The position numbers were made by a program, and so were the translations under genes. From assembly GCA_021824575.1 (NCBI GenBank), contig JAKAKJ010000049.1, positions 1 through 44,618 on the forward strand: 44,618 bases of DNA. Reading direction: 5' to 3'. Numbering within the stretch: the first letter of the stretch is position 1; every line of letters starts with the position of its first letter. Positions 15,587 to 23,416 of the stretch are shown piece by piece. This DNA comes from Chloroflexota bacterium. Lineage in GTDB: Bacteria > Chloroflexota > Anaerolineae > Anaerolineales > Villigracilaceae. The notes under the pieces are model-generated. The model had not been told where the DNA came from. It did not search any database and saw only the letters and a program-made list of their open reading frames with translations.

Positions 15587-16866
15587 CAACAATTGAAGTT
15601 CCAGCCCTGGCGCGCGTGGAAGGCGAAGGCGGTTTATTCATCAAACTCGAAAACGGTCGGGCTGTCGAAATCCGGCTTGACATTTACGAGCCGCCGCGTT
15701 TCTTCGAAGGCTTTTTGCGCGGCCGCTTTTTGCAGGAAGTTCCAGACATCACGGCGCGAATCTGCGGCATTTGTCCGGTGGCTTATCAAATGAGTTCGGC
15801 GTTTGCATTGGAAAACGCGCTCGGAATCAAAATCTCTCCGCGGGTCCGTGCGCTGCGGCGCCTGATGTATTGCGGCGAACACATCGAGAGCCACGCGCTT
15901 CATATTTATATGTTGCAGGCTCCCGATTTGCTTGGCAAACAATCTGCGCTCGAACTCGCCGCCGTCGCGCCGGATATCGTCAAGAACGCTCTGCGGCTCA
16001 AGAAGATCGGCAACGAGATTTTGAAAGTCATCGGCGGGCGTTCGGTCCATCCGGTCAATGTTTGCGTCGGTGGATTTTATAGTTGGCCGGACACCGCGTC
16101 ACTCAAGGCCTTGCTCCCCGATTTGGAATGGGGACTCAACGCCGCGATTGATTCCGTTAAATGGGCTGTCACGCTTCCCTACCCTGACCTTGAAATTGAT
16201 TACGAATTCGTAGCGCTTCATCACCCCGAAGAATATGCCGTCGTCGAAGGCGAGGTCTGGTCCAGCAAAGGAAATAAAGTCTCCATCGCGGACTACGAAA
16301 CACGCTATATCGAGGAACACGTCAAACATTCCAACGCACTTCACGGCCGCACCGCAGATGGAAACACATATCTTGTTGGTCCGCTGGCGCGTTTGAATTT
16401 GAATCACGAACAATTGCTGCCCGCCGCACAAAAAGCATTGAAAGATTCCGGGATCAAATTGCCACTTAAGAATCCATATAAATCTTTGATTGCGCGCGCG
16501 ATTGAATTAGTCCAGTTTTACGAGGAAGCCATTGAACTGGTCAAAGCCTATCAACCGGATGGACCCGCACATGTTGAATTAAAGCTCAAAGCCGGCGAAG
16601 GTGCGGGTGCAACCGAAGCGCCGCGTGGCTTGCTTTATCACCGTTATGAAATTGACGAAAACGGACTCGTCCAGTTCGCGAAAATCACACCGCCGACCGC
16701 ACAGAATCTGCCGCGCATCGAAGCCGATTTGTTTGCGCTGGCTCCAAAGATCGTGAAAATGCCTGAAGCGGAAGCCACCCTCACAGCAGAGCATTTGGTG
16801 CGCGCCTATGACCCGTGTATTTCGTGTGCAACGCATTTCTTAAAATTGAAAGTGGAAGAAAAGTAA
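15583..16866 (+). CDS. Group 3b [NiFe] hydrogenase large (alpha) subunit
   Basis: 427 residues. The Ni-Fe site ligands are in RICGICPVAYQ near residue 64 and DPCISCATH near the C-terminus. The last nine residues (FLKLKVEEK) after the His form the peptide removed by the maturation protease, which is encoded next. The L1 motif has Tyr where many [NiFe] enzymes have His; I believe this occurs in 3b enzymes but cannot check. The complex reversibly couples H2 to NAD(P)H and, in some relatives, reduces sulfur. AAGGAGG precedes the ATG. Confidence 0.95.
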   Translation: MTTIEVPALARVEGEGGLFIKLENGRAVEIRLDIYEPPRFFEGFLRGRFLQEVPDITARICGICPVAYQMSSAFALENALGIKISPRVRALRRLMYCGEHIESHALHIYMLQAPDLLGKQSALELAAVAPDIVKNALRLKKIGNEILKVIGGRSVHPVNVCVGGFYSWPDTASLKALLPDLEWGLNAAIDSVKWAVTLPYPDLEIDYEFVALHHPEEYAVVEGEVWSSKGNKVSIADYETRYIEEHVKHSNALHGRTADGNTYLVGPLARLNLNHEQLLPAAQKALKDSGIKLPLKNPYKSLIARAIELVQFYEEAIELVKAYQPDGPAHVELKLKAGEGAGATEAPRGLLYHRYEIDENGLVQFAKITPPTAQNLPRIEADLFALAPKIVKMPEAEATLTAEHLVRAYDPCISCATHFLKLKVEEK

Positions 16867-16868
16867 GA

Positions 16869-17342
16869 ATGAAAATCGCGGTGATTGGAATCGGTCAAAG
16901 TTTGCGGGGCGATGACGGCGCGGGGCTCGAGGCCGTCCGTCAGTGGAGGGAAAACTATCCCGAAACGGCGAGCCGCTCCGAGGTCCGCGTTGAAGCGAAT
17001 GAATTGCCGGGGTTGGCTCTCATTGATTTGATCCACGAAAACGATGCCGTCATTTTGGTGGATGCCGTCCGCAGTTCGTCCAAAGCCGGAACCATTCACC
17101 GCATCGGGCCGGAAGAGCTGTCGGCATTCACATCCGATTCGCAATCCGCACATGGCTGGGGTGCGGCTGAGACGATCCAGCTCGCGCGTCAATTGAATCC
17201 CGCGTTGAAAAATTACCCGATCAAACTAATTGGAATCGAAGTCAAACAAACGACAATAGGATCGGGATTGAGCAAAGAAGTTCGAAGCGCGATCCCGTTG
17301 GCGTGCCGCGCCATCCAAACTGAAATAGAAAAATTCCTTTAG
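16869..17342 (+). CDS. Hydrogenase maturation protease
   Basis: 157 residues of the HyaD/HybD/HycI family: IGIGQSLRGDDGAGL at the N-terminus contains the conserved Asp/Glu-type Ni-binding region, with AVILVDAVRSS as the second Asp segment and HGWGAAETIQLAR as the His region. It would cut the C-terminal tail of the alpha subunit after Ni insertion. ATG 16869 lies 2 bases after the alpha stop; an upstream in-frame ATG at 16815 would overlap alpha. It is the last gene of the operon, followed by a strong terminator. The hypABCDEF genes are not in the window. Confidence 0.92.
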   Translation: MKIAVIGIGQSLRGDDGAGLEAVRQWRENYPETASRSEVRVEANELPGLALIDLIHENDAVILVDAVRSSSKAGTIHRIGPEELSAFTSDSQSAHGWGAAETIQLARQLNPALKNYPIKLIGIEVKQTTIGSGLSKEVRSAIPLACRAIQTEIEKFL

Positions 17343-17346
17343 CCAA

Positions 17347-17380
17347 AACAAAATCGCCGGGATGCTCCGGCGATTTTGTT
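17347..17380. terminator. Bidirectional Rho-independent terminator after the hydrogenase operon
   Basis: A 14-bp perfect stem (AACAAAATCGCCGG and its complement, loop GATGCT) with A-rich and T-rich flanks on both sides. It separates the hydrogenase operon from the convergent lipoprotein gene and could serve both. Confidence 0.9.
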
Positions 17381-17400
17381 CAACGCGATCCTGATTGACG

Positions 17401-18270
17401 TCACTGGAATTTAACCACGAGTGAGTAACTGACCACGGCTCCTGCCCTTGGCACAACTTCGATGATGTAATCCTGCGTCGAAGGCAGTTTCATGCTGAAA
17501 CTGGTTTGCTCAGTTACATACCGAAGGTAGGGTTGTCCATCCGCAAAACCCCACACTGACAATACAACACTATTGCCCTGGCTGTTCAAATTCAAACTCA
17601 TGGTTTGTCCCTGAACGGCATAGGCGACGTAATCCACGTTGTATCCTCCGGCAGTCTGTCCGCTCAAAATGGCTTTGTCCGCGCCTTGCGCGATCTGGAT
17701 GCGCGCAGGAATCTGAACGGTGAGCGTGAAGTTTTCCATGGTTGCGCCGCCATAGATTCCCAGGTAATAATCCTCCGTGGTTGGCAGCCTGCCCTGCCAT
17801 GTAGTTTGTTTGGCTGATGCGCTTAGCAGCGACGTCCCGCCCTGCGTGTTGATGGAAAGCGTCACATCGTGATTGAGCGAATCAACCATCACGATCATCG
17901 GCTGGCCCTGCATTGCCTGCAAAACATAATATTGAGTCTGCCCCGGTTGGATCGGCGCGCTGACAACCCCCGCGGTTGCGCCGGTCAGGAAATTGATGCG
18001 GGTTGCATTGGGCAGGACAGGGGTCGGCGCGACGACCGGAAGCGTCGGCGGCACCAGTGTTGGGGGAATCGCCGTCGCGGGAATCGAAGTCGGCGTGTTC
18101 TGAGGCGTGATCGCCTGCATCGTCGCGGCAACGACCGTCGCGACATCATTGGGTGAAGTGGTGGGGACTGACGGCGCAGCTGATCCAACACAGGCAACCG
18201 TTATCAAAAGAACGACTAAGGCAGATACTAAAATATTTTTTCCTCTTCGAGGACTTCGTGAGTGGAACAT
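17401..18270 (-). CDS. Predicted lipoprotein with two beta-domain repeats, function unknown
   Basis: 289 residues. A basic N-terminus and hydrophobic stretch end in a lipobox (LLITVAC), so it should be lipid-anchored outside the membrane. A Pro/Thr/Ala-rich linker (about residues 32-90) is followed by two similar segments of about 95 residues, each with a pattern of the form GQTQYYVLQAMQGQPMIVMV...LPTTEDYYLGI and NVDYVAYAVQGQTMSLNL...LPSTQDYIIEV. These resemble PPC-like beta-sandwich domains found on secreted proteins, but I do not recognise a specific family. AAAGGAG precedes ATG 18270. It is a single-gene unit, divergent from the VanZ gene. Confidence 0.8.
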   Translation of the reverse strand: MFHSRSPRRGKNILVSALVVLLITVACVGSAAPSVPTTSPNDVATVVAATMQAITPQNTPTSIPATAIPPTLVPPTLPVVAPTPVLPNATRINFLTGATAGVVSAPIQPGQTQYYVLQAMQGQPMIVMVDSLNHDVTLSINTQGGTSLLSASAKQTTWQGRLPTTEDYYLGIYGGATMENFTLTVQIPARIQIAQGADKAILSGQTAGGYNVDYVAYAVQGQTMSLNLNSQGNSVVLSVWGFADGQPYLRYVTEQTSFSMKLPSTQDYIIEVVPRAGAVVSYSLVVKFQ

Positions 18271-18322
18271 TCTGATCTCCTTTTAAAGTTGGATGTTATC
18301 ACAACGGCGTTCGGGCTTCGAG

Positions 18323-18328
18323 TAAAAT
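18323..18328 (+). promoter_or_regulatory. Putative -10 box of vanZ-like gene, start-proximal
   Basis: TAAAAT ends 6 bases before the ATG at 18335, with no Shine-Dalgarno in between; this fits leaderless transcription. No clear -35 box is seen. Confidence 0.45.
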
Positions 18329-18334
18329 CTGGCT

Positions 18335-18739
18335 ATGTCAGACATAAAAGAATTCATTCATCGCTGGGGATTTTCACTTTTGATGATGGGAACAATCTTT
18401 GCATTTTCGTCCACACCGGGAAGCGACCTGCCAAGTTTCGCGTCGTTCGACTCCTTGGTCAAGAAGGGCGGGCACATGCTCGGCTACGGTTTGCTGGCAG
18501 CAGCAAATTGGTATGGCCTTGACTTCAAGCAGAATCGTTCGTGGCTGGCCTGGCTGTTCGCCGTGCTTTACGCGGCGACAGACGAATTTCATCAATCATT
18601 TGTTCCCGGACGGCACCCATCGCTGGTAGATGTTTTTCTGTTTGATGGCGGCGGCGCAGTGATTATGTTGTTGATTGCCTCGCAATTTATAAAACCGAAA
18701 ACATCGAATCAGGTTAATGATCTGCACGGCAGAGTTTGA
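18335..18739 (+). CDS. VanZ-like family membrane protein
   Basis: 134 residues with about four membrane helices and the VanZ-family signature: SSTPGSDLP near the N-terminus, KGGHMLGYGLLAA, ATDEFHQSFVPGRHPSLVDVFL (D/E-F-H-Q-x-F-x-x-x-R pattern). VanZ proteins were named for low-level teicoplanin resistance, but most members are of unknown function. The last 26 bases overlap the 3' end of the convergent chloride transporter gene. It is probably monocistronic. Confidence 0.88.
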   Translation: MSDIKEFIHRWGFSLLMMGTIFAFSSTPGSDLPSFASFDSLVKKGGHMLGYGLLAAANWYGLDFKQNRSWLAWLFAVLYAATDEFHQSFVPGRHPSLVDVFLFDGGGAVIMLLIASQFIKPKTSNQVNDLHGRV

Positions 18740-20726
18740 TCGCCTCTTCGCGCGCTTTGCCTTGTGCTACGATAACAAGCACGTCGCCCGCACGGACAAC
18801 TGTGTCACCGCGCGGAATGGTGACTCTCGATCCATGCCGGATGGATGCGATGACACAATCTTTGGGAAAAGTAATTTCCTTCATTTTCTTTCCGACGATT
18901 TGCGATTCGGCGTTGACGACTACATCAGTTACATCGACGCGATCCGGCGTAATGGCATCAAGCCGCACATTCCCCTCGAGATGACGTTTTTCGGTGCGGC
19001 GCGCCAAAGCAAGGTTGTACGCGTGGATGACATCCGCTCGCCGCAAAACGCCAAGCAATTTTTGTTTGTCTTCGCGTGAGACGACCGGCAGCCGCCCGAT
19101 GTCACGTTCACTCATGCGGCGCAGCGCGTCGGAGAGAGTCTCATCTGGAAATGCCGTCAGAACGTCGCGCGTATAAACTTCTTTAACGTTCACTTCCTTG
19201 TTTTCAGCCCGGTCAATATCTTGCAGCGAAAGGATACCGACCAATTTTCCGCGCGCGTTGACAACCGGCAGACCATGACGCCGCGTCTTTTCCAAAAGGT
19301 CGGAGGCTTTTTCCAAAGAATCGGATTCGCGAATTGCGGCTGTATCCTGCCGCATTACTTCACCGACAGCGATTCCGTCAAGGACTTCCACATCGCGTCC
19401 GCGGTCGAGACGGATTCCGTGCCGCGCCAACCCAATCCCATAAACCGAATCGCGCTGGATGCGTTGCGAGATCAACAAGCTCACCGCAACCGAAAACATC
19501 AGCGGCAGGATGATTCGATAATCGTTTGTCAATTCAAAAAGAAGGATGACGGCAGTGAGCGGTGCACGGACGGCTCCCGCTAAAACAGCTGCCATTCCAA
19601 CCAGCGCAAAGGCACGCGGATCAATTCCGAGTCCCGGGAAAAAATTTGCCGTGGCAATCCCAAACGCTCCACCCAACGCCGCGCCCACGAACAAAGATGG
19701 GGCAAAGACTCCTCCTTTGAATCCGCTGCCGAGACTTAATGGTGTGAGAATCAGTTTGGCAATGACAAACACCGCCAGCAGCCAAAACGTGAAATCGTTT
19801 TTGATCAGGATTTCCTGTATGGAACTGTAACCCGTGCCAAGAACCTGTGGGATGAACAGCGCGGCAATTCCAAGCACCAAACCTGCGGTCGCGGGCTTGA
19901 TCCATTCTGCAACATGCCATGAGCTGTAAAAATCCTGAAACTTGTAAAGCAAATTCGCGTACAAAGCCGAAAGTGGTCCCGCGATCAAACCAAGCAGAAG
20001 ATAAAGCGGCAACTCCCAGATTGAATGAAATTCATAAGCCGGAACCGCAAAAGCGGGCGCGCTGCCTGAGACAGCCTGCGTGAAAACAGAAGAAACCACG
20101 GCCGACACCAGGATCAGCCACAACGTGTTCCCACTGATTTCCCCGAGAATCAATTCGAGCGCAAAGAAAACGCCCGCAATGGGCGCATTGAATGCTGCCG
20201 CAATGGCCGCGCCGGCTCCTGCCGCGACCAGTGTTTTGATTCTTTCATCCGTCAGGTGAAGCACTTGTCCCAGCATGGACGCGAAATTAGCCCCGATTTG
20301 TACTGCCGGATCTTCAGGTCCGACAGAGGCGCCAGCGCCGAGCGAAAGAGCCGAAGCTGCGGCTTTGGCCGGCGCGTTCTGGTAGAACAGGCGCCCGCCC
20401 GATAAGGCAACCGATTGCATAACCGCGGCAGTGCCATGTACTTTTTCTTCGCGAAGAAAAAAATGGTTGAATAGTCCGACGATGAGTCCGCCGATCACCG
20501 GGATAAGGACGATGGTCCATCTTCCAACCGGCGACATCCATCCCCCGGCAGTGTTGAACATGATGGATTCAAGAAAGTTATAGCTTAATTTAAATAACCA
20601 GACGCCGATCCCGCTTCCAAGCCCCACGAGAACTGCAAGTGTAACAAGCAGAAGAGTCTGCGATGTTCGAATGGCCTCAAAAATATTTTTTAGGTTTGAT
20701 ATAAGTGCGCTGTAAAGTCTATTCAT
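18714..20726 (-). CDS. CLC-type chloride channel/antiporter with CBS pair and TrkA_C domain
   Basis: 670 residues. Residues 1-430 are the CLC membrane domain, with GAGASVGPEDP carrying E138 at the gating-glutamate position and SGFKGGVFAPSLFVGAALGG as the GxFxP chloride-site motif. The first motif is degenerate (VHGTAAVM). A CBS domain pair follows (about 445-570, VMRQDTAAIRESDSLEKA and SERDIGRLPVVS), then a TrkA_C/RCK_C domain (about 595-665) containing KEITFPKDCVIASI and RAGDVLVIVA. The cytosolic domains suggest control by nucleotides. No ribosome binding site is evident before ATG 20726. It lies 47 bases after scpA on the same strand. Confidence 0.93.
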   Translation of the reverse strand: MNRLYSALISNLKNIFEAIRTSQTLLLVTLAVLVGLGSGIGVWLFKLSYNFLESIMFNTAGGWMSPVGRWTIVLIPVIGGLIVGLFNHFFLREEKVHGTAAVMQSVALSGGRLFYQNAPAKAAASALSLGAGASVGPEDPAVQIGANFASMLGQVLHLTDERIKTLVAAGAGAAIAAAFNAPIAGVFFALELILGEISGNTLWLILVSAVVSSVFTQAVSGSAPAFAVPAYEFHSIWELPLYLLLGLIAGPLSALYANLLYKFQDFYSSWHVAEWIKPATAGLVLGIAALFIPQVLGTGYSSIQEILIKNDFTFWLLAVFVIAKLILTPLSLGSGFKGGVFAPSLFVGAALGGAFGIATANFFPGLGIDPRAFALVGMAAVLAGAVRAPLTAVILLFELTNDYRIILPLMFSVAVSLLISQRIQRDSVYGIGLARHGIRLDRGRDVEVLDGIAVGEVMRQDTAAIRESDSLEKASDLLEKTRRHGLPVVNARGKLVGILSLQDIDRAENKEVNVKEVYTRDVLTAFPDETLSDALRRMSERDIGRLPVVSREDKQKLLGVLRRADVIHAYNLALARRTEKRHLEGNVRLDAITPDRVDVTDVVVNAESQIVGKKMKEITFPKDCVIASIRHGSRVTIPRGDTVVRAGDVLVIVAQGKAREEAIKLCRADH

Positions 20727-20773
20727 GAAGAAAAAAAATCAAAGGAGCACAAAGATGTTTCTCCTTGTACTCC

Positions 20774-21568
20774 TTACTCGAATTCCAGTTCCAATTCCTC
20801 GTCATCGCCCCACTCTTCGAGCCGGTCAATCTCGATGTCGCCGAAGAGACTTTCCTGATGGGCTTGAACGCGGTAGCGTTTGACCAGTTCGAGCAAAGCT
20901 AAAAACGTTACAACAATTTCGAGCCGAGTCGCTTTGTCTCCGACCAGTGCGCGGAATGAAGCGCGTTGAAGTTGCTTCAGTGTTTTCGAGATTAAATCAA
21001 TTTTCTCTCGGATGGTGACCTTCGGCGCGGCGATGACGGTTCCAAGCGACTGCTTTTCCGCACCTTTTGCAAACGCCGATTCCGCCGCGGCGACCAAAGC
21101 TTCCAGCGTGAGGCCCGATAAATCGAGTTTGGCTTCCACTTTCGGCGGAGGCGCGACGCGCAAGTATGTCCGCAGATTGGCCTGTTGGCGCGCGTCCAGC
21201 CATCCGCCAATTTCCTTGAAGCGTTTATAGAGTTTGAGTTGATCTACCAGCGACTGGCCGACATCCTCCTCGCCCGGTTCGCGCACGGGCGGGCGCGGCA
21301 ACAGCGCCTCGGATTTGATTTGCAAAAGTTTTGCGGCAATTACAAGGAAAGCCGAAATTTCGTCGGCATGCAATTGATCGAGGCTGTGGATGTAGGCAAG
21401 ATATTGATCGGTAACCATCGCCAGCGACACGGTTGTAATATCCAACTCTGTGCGCTCGATGAGATCGAGCAGCAGATCAAGCGGGCCTTCATAAACAGGC
21501 GTGTGAACAGTGTAATTGGTTTGGCGTCCGAGCAAATTTTCCACAGCGGCTTGGATTATATCATTCAT
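20774..21568 (-). CDS. scpA: Segregation and condensation protein A (kleisin)
   Basis: 264 residues. The N-terminal [32 protein letters not shown] stretch (quoted in part: [19 protein letters not shown]) binds the SMC neck; the C-terminal winged helix [18 protein letters not shown] binds the SMC head; the end is acidic. With SMC and ScpB it forms the condensin that organises chromosomes. scpB is not next to it here. The ATG is 21 bases from the divergent moaC start, and the only promoter-like sequence between them is shared. There is no Shine-Dalgarno; TATAAC ends 7 bases before the ATG. Confidence 0.94.
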   Translation of the reverse strand: MNDIIQAAVENLLGRQTNYTVHTPVYEGPLDLLLDLIERTELDITTVSLAMVTDQYLAYIHSLDQLHADEISAFLVIAAKLLQIKSEALLPRPPVREPGEEDVGQSLVDQLKLYKRFKEIGGWLDARQQANLRTYLRVAPPPKVEAKLDLSGLTLEALVAAAESAFAKGAEKQSLGTVIAAPKVTIREKIDLISKTLKQLQRASFRALVGDKATRLEIVVTFLALLELVKRYRVQAHQESLFGDIEIDRLEEWGDDEELELEFE

Positions 21569-21575
21569 GGGCGCG

Positions 21576-21583
21576 GTTATAAT
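21576..21583. promoter_or_regulatory. Shared symmetric -10 element of divergent scpA and moaC
   Basis: The octamer GTTATAAT reads TATAAT on the plus strand (21578-21583, 6 bases before the moaC ATG) and TATAAC on the minus strand (21581-21576, 7 bases before the scpA ATG). The whole intergenic space is 21 bases, so both transcripts would start at or next to the start codon. Neither side has a good -35 box, and any would lie inside the opposing gene. Confidence 0.6.
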
Positions 21584-21589
21584 TTATCC

Positions 21590-22069
21590 ATGCCAACAAA
21601 ACTGACTCATCTTGATGAAACCGGACGCGCCCACATGGTGGATGTCGGCAATAAACCGGATACAGAACGCACGGCAATTGCAAAAGGCGAAGTCCGCATG
21701 AGGAAGGCGACATTTGATTTGATCCGCGACGGGCAGATCAAGAAAGGCGACGTGTTGACGGTCGCGCAGATCGCCGGCATCAGCGCATCAAAACGGACCT
21801 CGGAATTGATCCCGTTATGTCATCCGATTCCGCTCACAAACATTGACGTGACCCTCGCGCTGGATGAATCTTTGCCGGGCGTAACGATCACAGCCACCGC
21901 GAAAAGCTTTGGCAAAACCGGCGTTGAGATGGAAGCACTGACCGCCGTCTCTGTCGCCGCGCTGACGGTTTACGACATGGCGAAAGCCGCCGAGAAAACC
22001 ATGCATATTCAAAACATTCGATTGATCGAAAAGCATGGCGGCAAATCCGGCGATATTGTGAATGAATAA
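21590..22069 (+). CDS. moaC: Cyclic pyranopterin monophosphate synthase
   Basis: 159 residues. [18 protein letters not shown] at the N-terminus, [14 protein letters not shown] in the middle and the [19 protein letters not shown] and [13 protein letters not shown] segments are all family hallmarks. It converts the MoaA product into cyclic pyranopterin monophosphate in molybdopterin synthesis. ATG 21590 fits the family N-terminus; the in-frame extension back to 21185 lies antisense to scpA and is not real. No Shine-Dalgarno; probably leaderless. It begins a moaC-moaD-moaE run; moaA is absent from the window. Confidence 0.96.
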   Translation: MPTKLTHLDETGRAHMVDVGNKPDTERTAIAKGEVRMRKATFDLIRDGQIKKGDVLTVAQIAGISASKRTSELIPLCHPIPLTNIDVTLALDESLPGVTITATAKSFGKTGVEMEALTAVSVAALTVYDMAKAAEKTMHIQNIRLIEKHGGKSGDIVNE

Positions 22070-22071
22070 TT

Positions 22072-22106
22072 TTCGTAGGGGCGCAGCGACGCTGCGCCCC
22101 TACGAA
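22072..22106. repeat. Near-perfect 35-base palindrome between moaC and moaD
   Basis: TTCGTAGGGGCGCAGCG, one central A, then the exact complement: a 17-bp stem. No T-run follows, so it is not an ordinary terminator. It resembles the GTAGGGGCG-type palindromic repeats scattered between genes in some bacteria. As RNA it would form a stable hairpin between the moaC and moaD cistrons. Confidence 0.85.
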
Positions 22107-22116
22107 TTGATGAGGT

Positions 22117-22368
22117 ATGATGAATCATATAAAGGTATTGTTATTTGCAACATTACGCGACCGCGCGGGGACAAAATCGATGGAAATCGAAATCCCCGAT
22201 AGCACCACCGTGCAGGGATTGAAAGACCAGATCGCGCGCGATTATCCCAATCTGAAACAAGCCATGGAAACGGTTTTGATTTCCATCAATCGCGAATATG
22301 CATTTGACGAGGCGGTTGTCCCGCAAAACGCTGAAGTCGCCATGTTCCCGCCAGTGAGTGGCGGCTAA
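22117..22368 (+). CDS. moaD: Molybdopterin synthase small subunit (sulfur carrier)
   Basis: 83 residues with the ubiquitin-like MoaD fold and the essential C-terminal Gly-Gly (FPPVSGG), which carries the thiocarboxylate. KVLLFATLRDRAG at the start is typical. Two adjacent ATGs (22117, 22120) are both possible; GAGG lies upstream. It pairs with MoaE, encoded 8 bases downstream. Confidence 0.93.
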   Translation: MMNHIKVLLFATLRDRAGTKSMEIEIPDSTTVQGLKDQIARDYPNLKQAMETVLISINREYAFDEAVVPQNAEVAMFPPVSGG

Positions 22369-22376
22369 CTTTTAAC

Positions 22377-22868
22377 ATGCAACCCTCAAACTTTCCAACC
22401 ATATTTTCGATTACCGAATCCGAACTGGACTTGAACGACCTGCTCGCGAAAATCACATTGCCGTCCACGGGCGCGGCAGCTATTTTTACCGGCATGGTGC
22501 GCGGCGAAACATCTCGACGCGGCTCGACGCAGGCCAAACGCGGCGAAGCGCGCGAAACGGCTTTTCTCGAATACGAAGCGTATGTCCCGATGGCGGAAGC
22601 CAAGATGAAACAAGTCGCAGATGAAATCCGCGAGCGCTGGCCGGTTGTCGAAGGAATCGCGATTGTCCAACGCATCGGAAAACTTTATCCGCAAACGCCG
22701 ACGGTGTTGATCGCTTGTACCGCCGCGCATCGCGATACAGGTGTTTTCGACGCAGCGCGCTATGGCATTGACCGCTTGAAAGAAATTGTTCCCATCTGGA
22801 AAAAAGAAGTCGGCCCGAATGGTGAGTTTTGGGTCGAGGGCGAATACACCCCAAAACCGGGCGAATGA
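22377..22868 (+). CDS. moaE: Molybdopterin synthase large subunit
   Basis: 163 residues: GAAAIFTGMVRGET, FLEYEAYVPMAEAKM, VQRIGKLYPQTPTVLIACTAAHR and the C-terminal PIWKKEVGPNGEFWVEG region hold the conserved Arg, His and Lys residues of the active site. It inserts two sulfurs into cyclic pyranopterin monophosphate with MoaD. The 22-residue insert after VRGET is longer and more charged than usual. The stop overlaps the next gene's start (ATGA). Confidence 0.95.
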   Translation: MQPSNFPTIFSITESELDLNDLLAKITLPSTGAAAIFTGMVRGETSRRGSTQAKRGEARETAFLEYEAYVPMAEAKMKQVADEIRERWPVVEGIAIVQRIGKLYPQTPTVLIACTAAHRDTGVFDAARYGIDRLKEIVPIWKKEVGPNGEFWVEGEYTPKPGE

Positions 22869-23416
22869 CCATGCCTATTCCGTTGGAAACTGAACGTCTG
22901 GTCATTCGTCGTTTTCAGGATGCTGACCTTGATCCATTTTATTCATATCGCAACGACACAGATGTTGCCAAATATCAGAATTGGAGCATTCCGTTTCCGC
23001 GCGAGGAAGCAAAAGAGCGTATCAAGGAAATGAAATCCGTCGCTCCTGGTGCGCCCGGCGTAATGTGTCAGCTTGCCGTCGAGCTACAGGCAACTTGTGA
23101 GATGGTCGGTGATGTGGCTTTCTGGTTGGATAAAAGGGAGCCTCGCCGGGCGACCATCGGATGTACACTGGCGCGAGCATACTGGAGGCAGGGCCTTGCT
23201 CTTGAGGCTGTTTCGCGCCTGCTTGATTATCTTTTCACCGAGCATAACATTCATCGCGTGGTTGCGGATTGTGATCCTGATAATACGGCATCTTTTCGAC
23301 TGCTCGAGCGGCTCGGTTTCCGGCGTGAGGGCCATTTTGTCGAAAGTTTCTGGCTGGGCGATCATTGGGGCGACGAGTATTACTACGGCATCCTCGAACG
23401 CGAGTGGAAGAAATGA
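22865..23416 (+). CDS. GNAT family N-acetyltransferase (RimJ/RimL-like)
   Basis: 183 residues. LETERLVIRRFQDADLDPFY at the N-terminus, GCTLARAYWRQGLALEAVS for acetyl-CoA binding, and VVADCDPDNTASFRLLERLGF place it in the RimJ/RimL-like branch, which acetylates N-terminal amines or small amines. The substrate is unknown. The start overlaps the moaE stop by 4 bases (ATGA); ATG 22871 is an alternative. Its own stop overlaps the next start the same way, so it is part of the same operon despite an unrelated function. Confidence 0.88.
   Translation: MTMPIPLETERLVIRRFQDADLDPFYSYRNDTDVAKYQNWSIPFPREEAKERIKEMKSVAPGAPGVMCQLAVELQATCEMVGDVAFWLDKREPRRATIGCTLARAYWRQGLALEAVSRLLDYLFTEHNIHRVVADCDPDNTASFRLLERLGFRREGHFVESFWLGDHWGDEYYYGILEREWKK

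Noticed and set aside
21185-21589. N-terminal extension of moaC by 135 codons
   Set aside because: Entirely antisense to scpA; MoaC similarity begins at 21590.
22072-22106. Terminator after moaC
   Set aside because: Strong stem but no T-run on either side, and moaD follows at once in the same direction.
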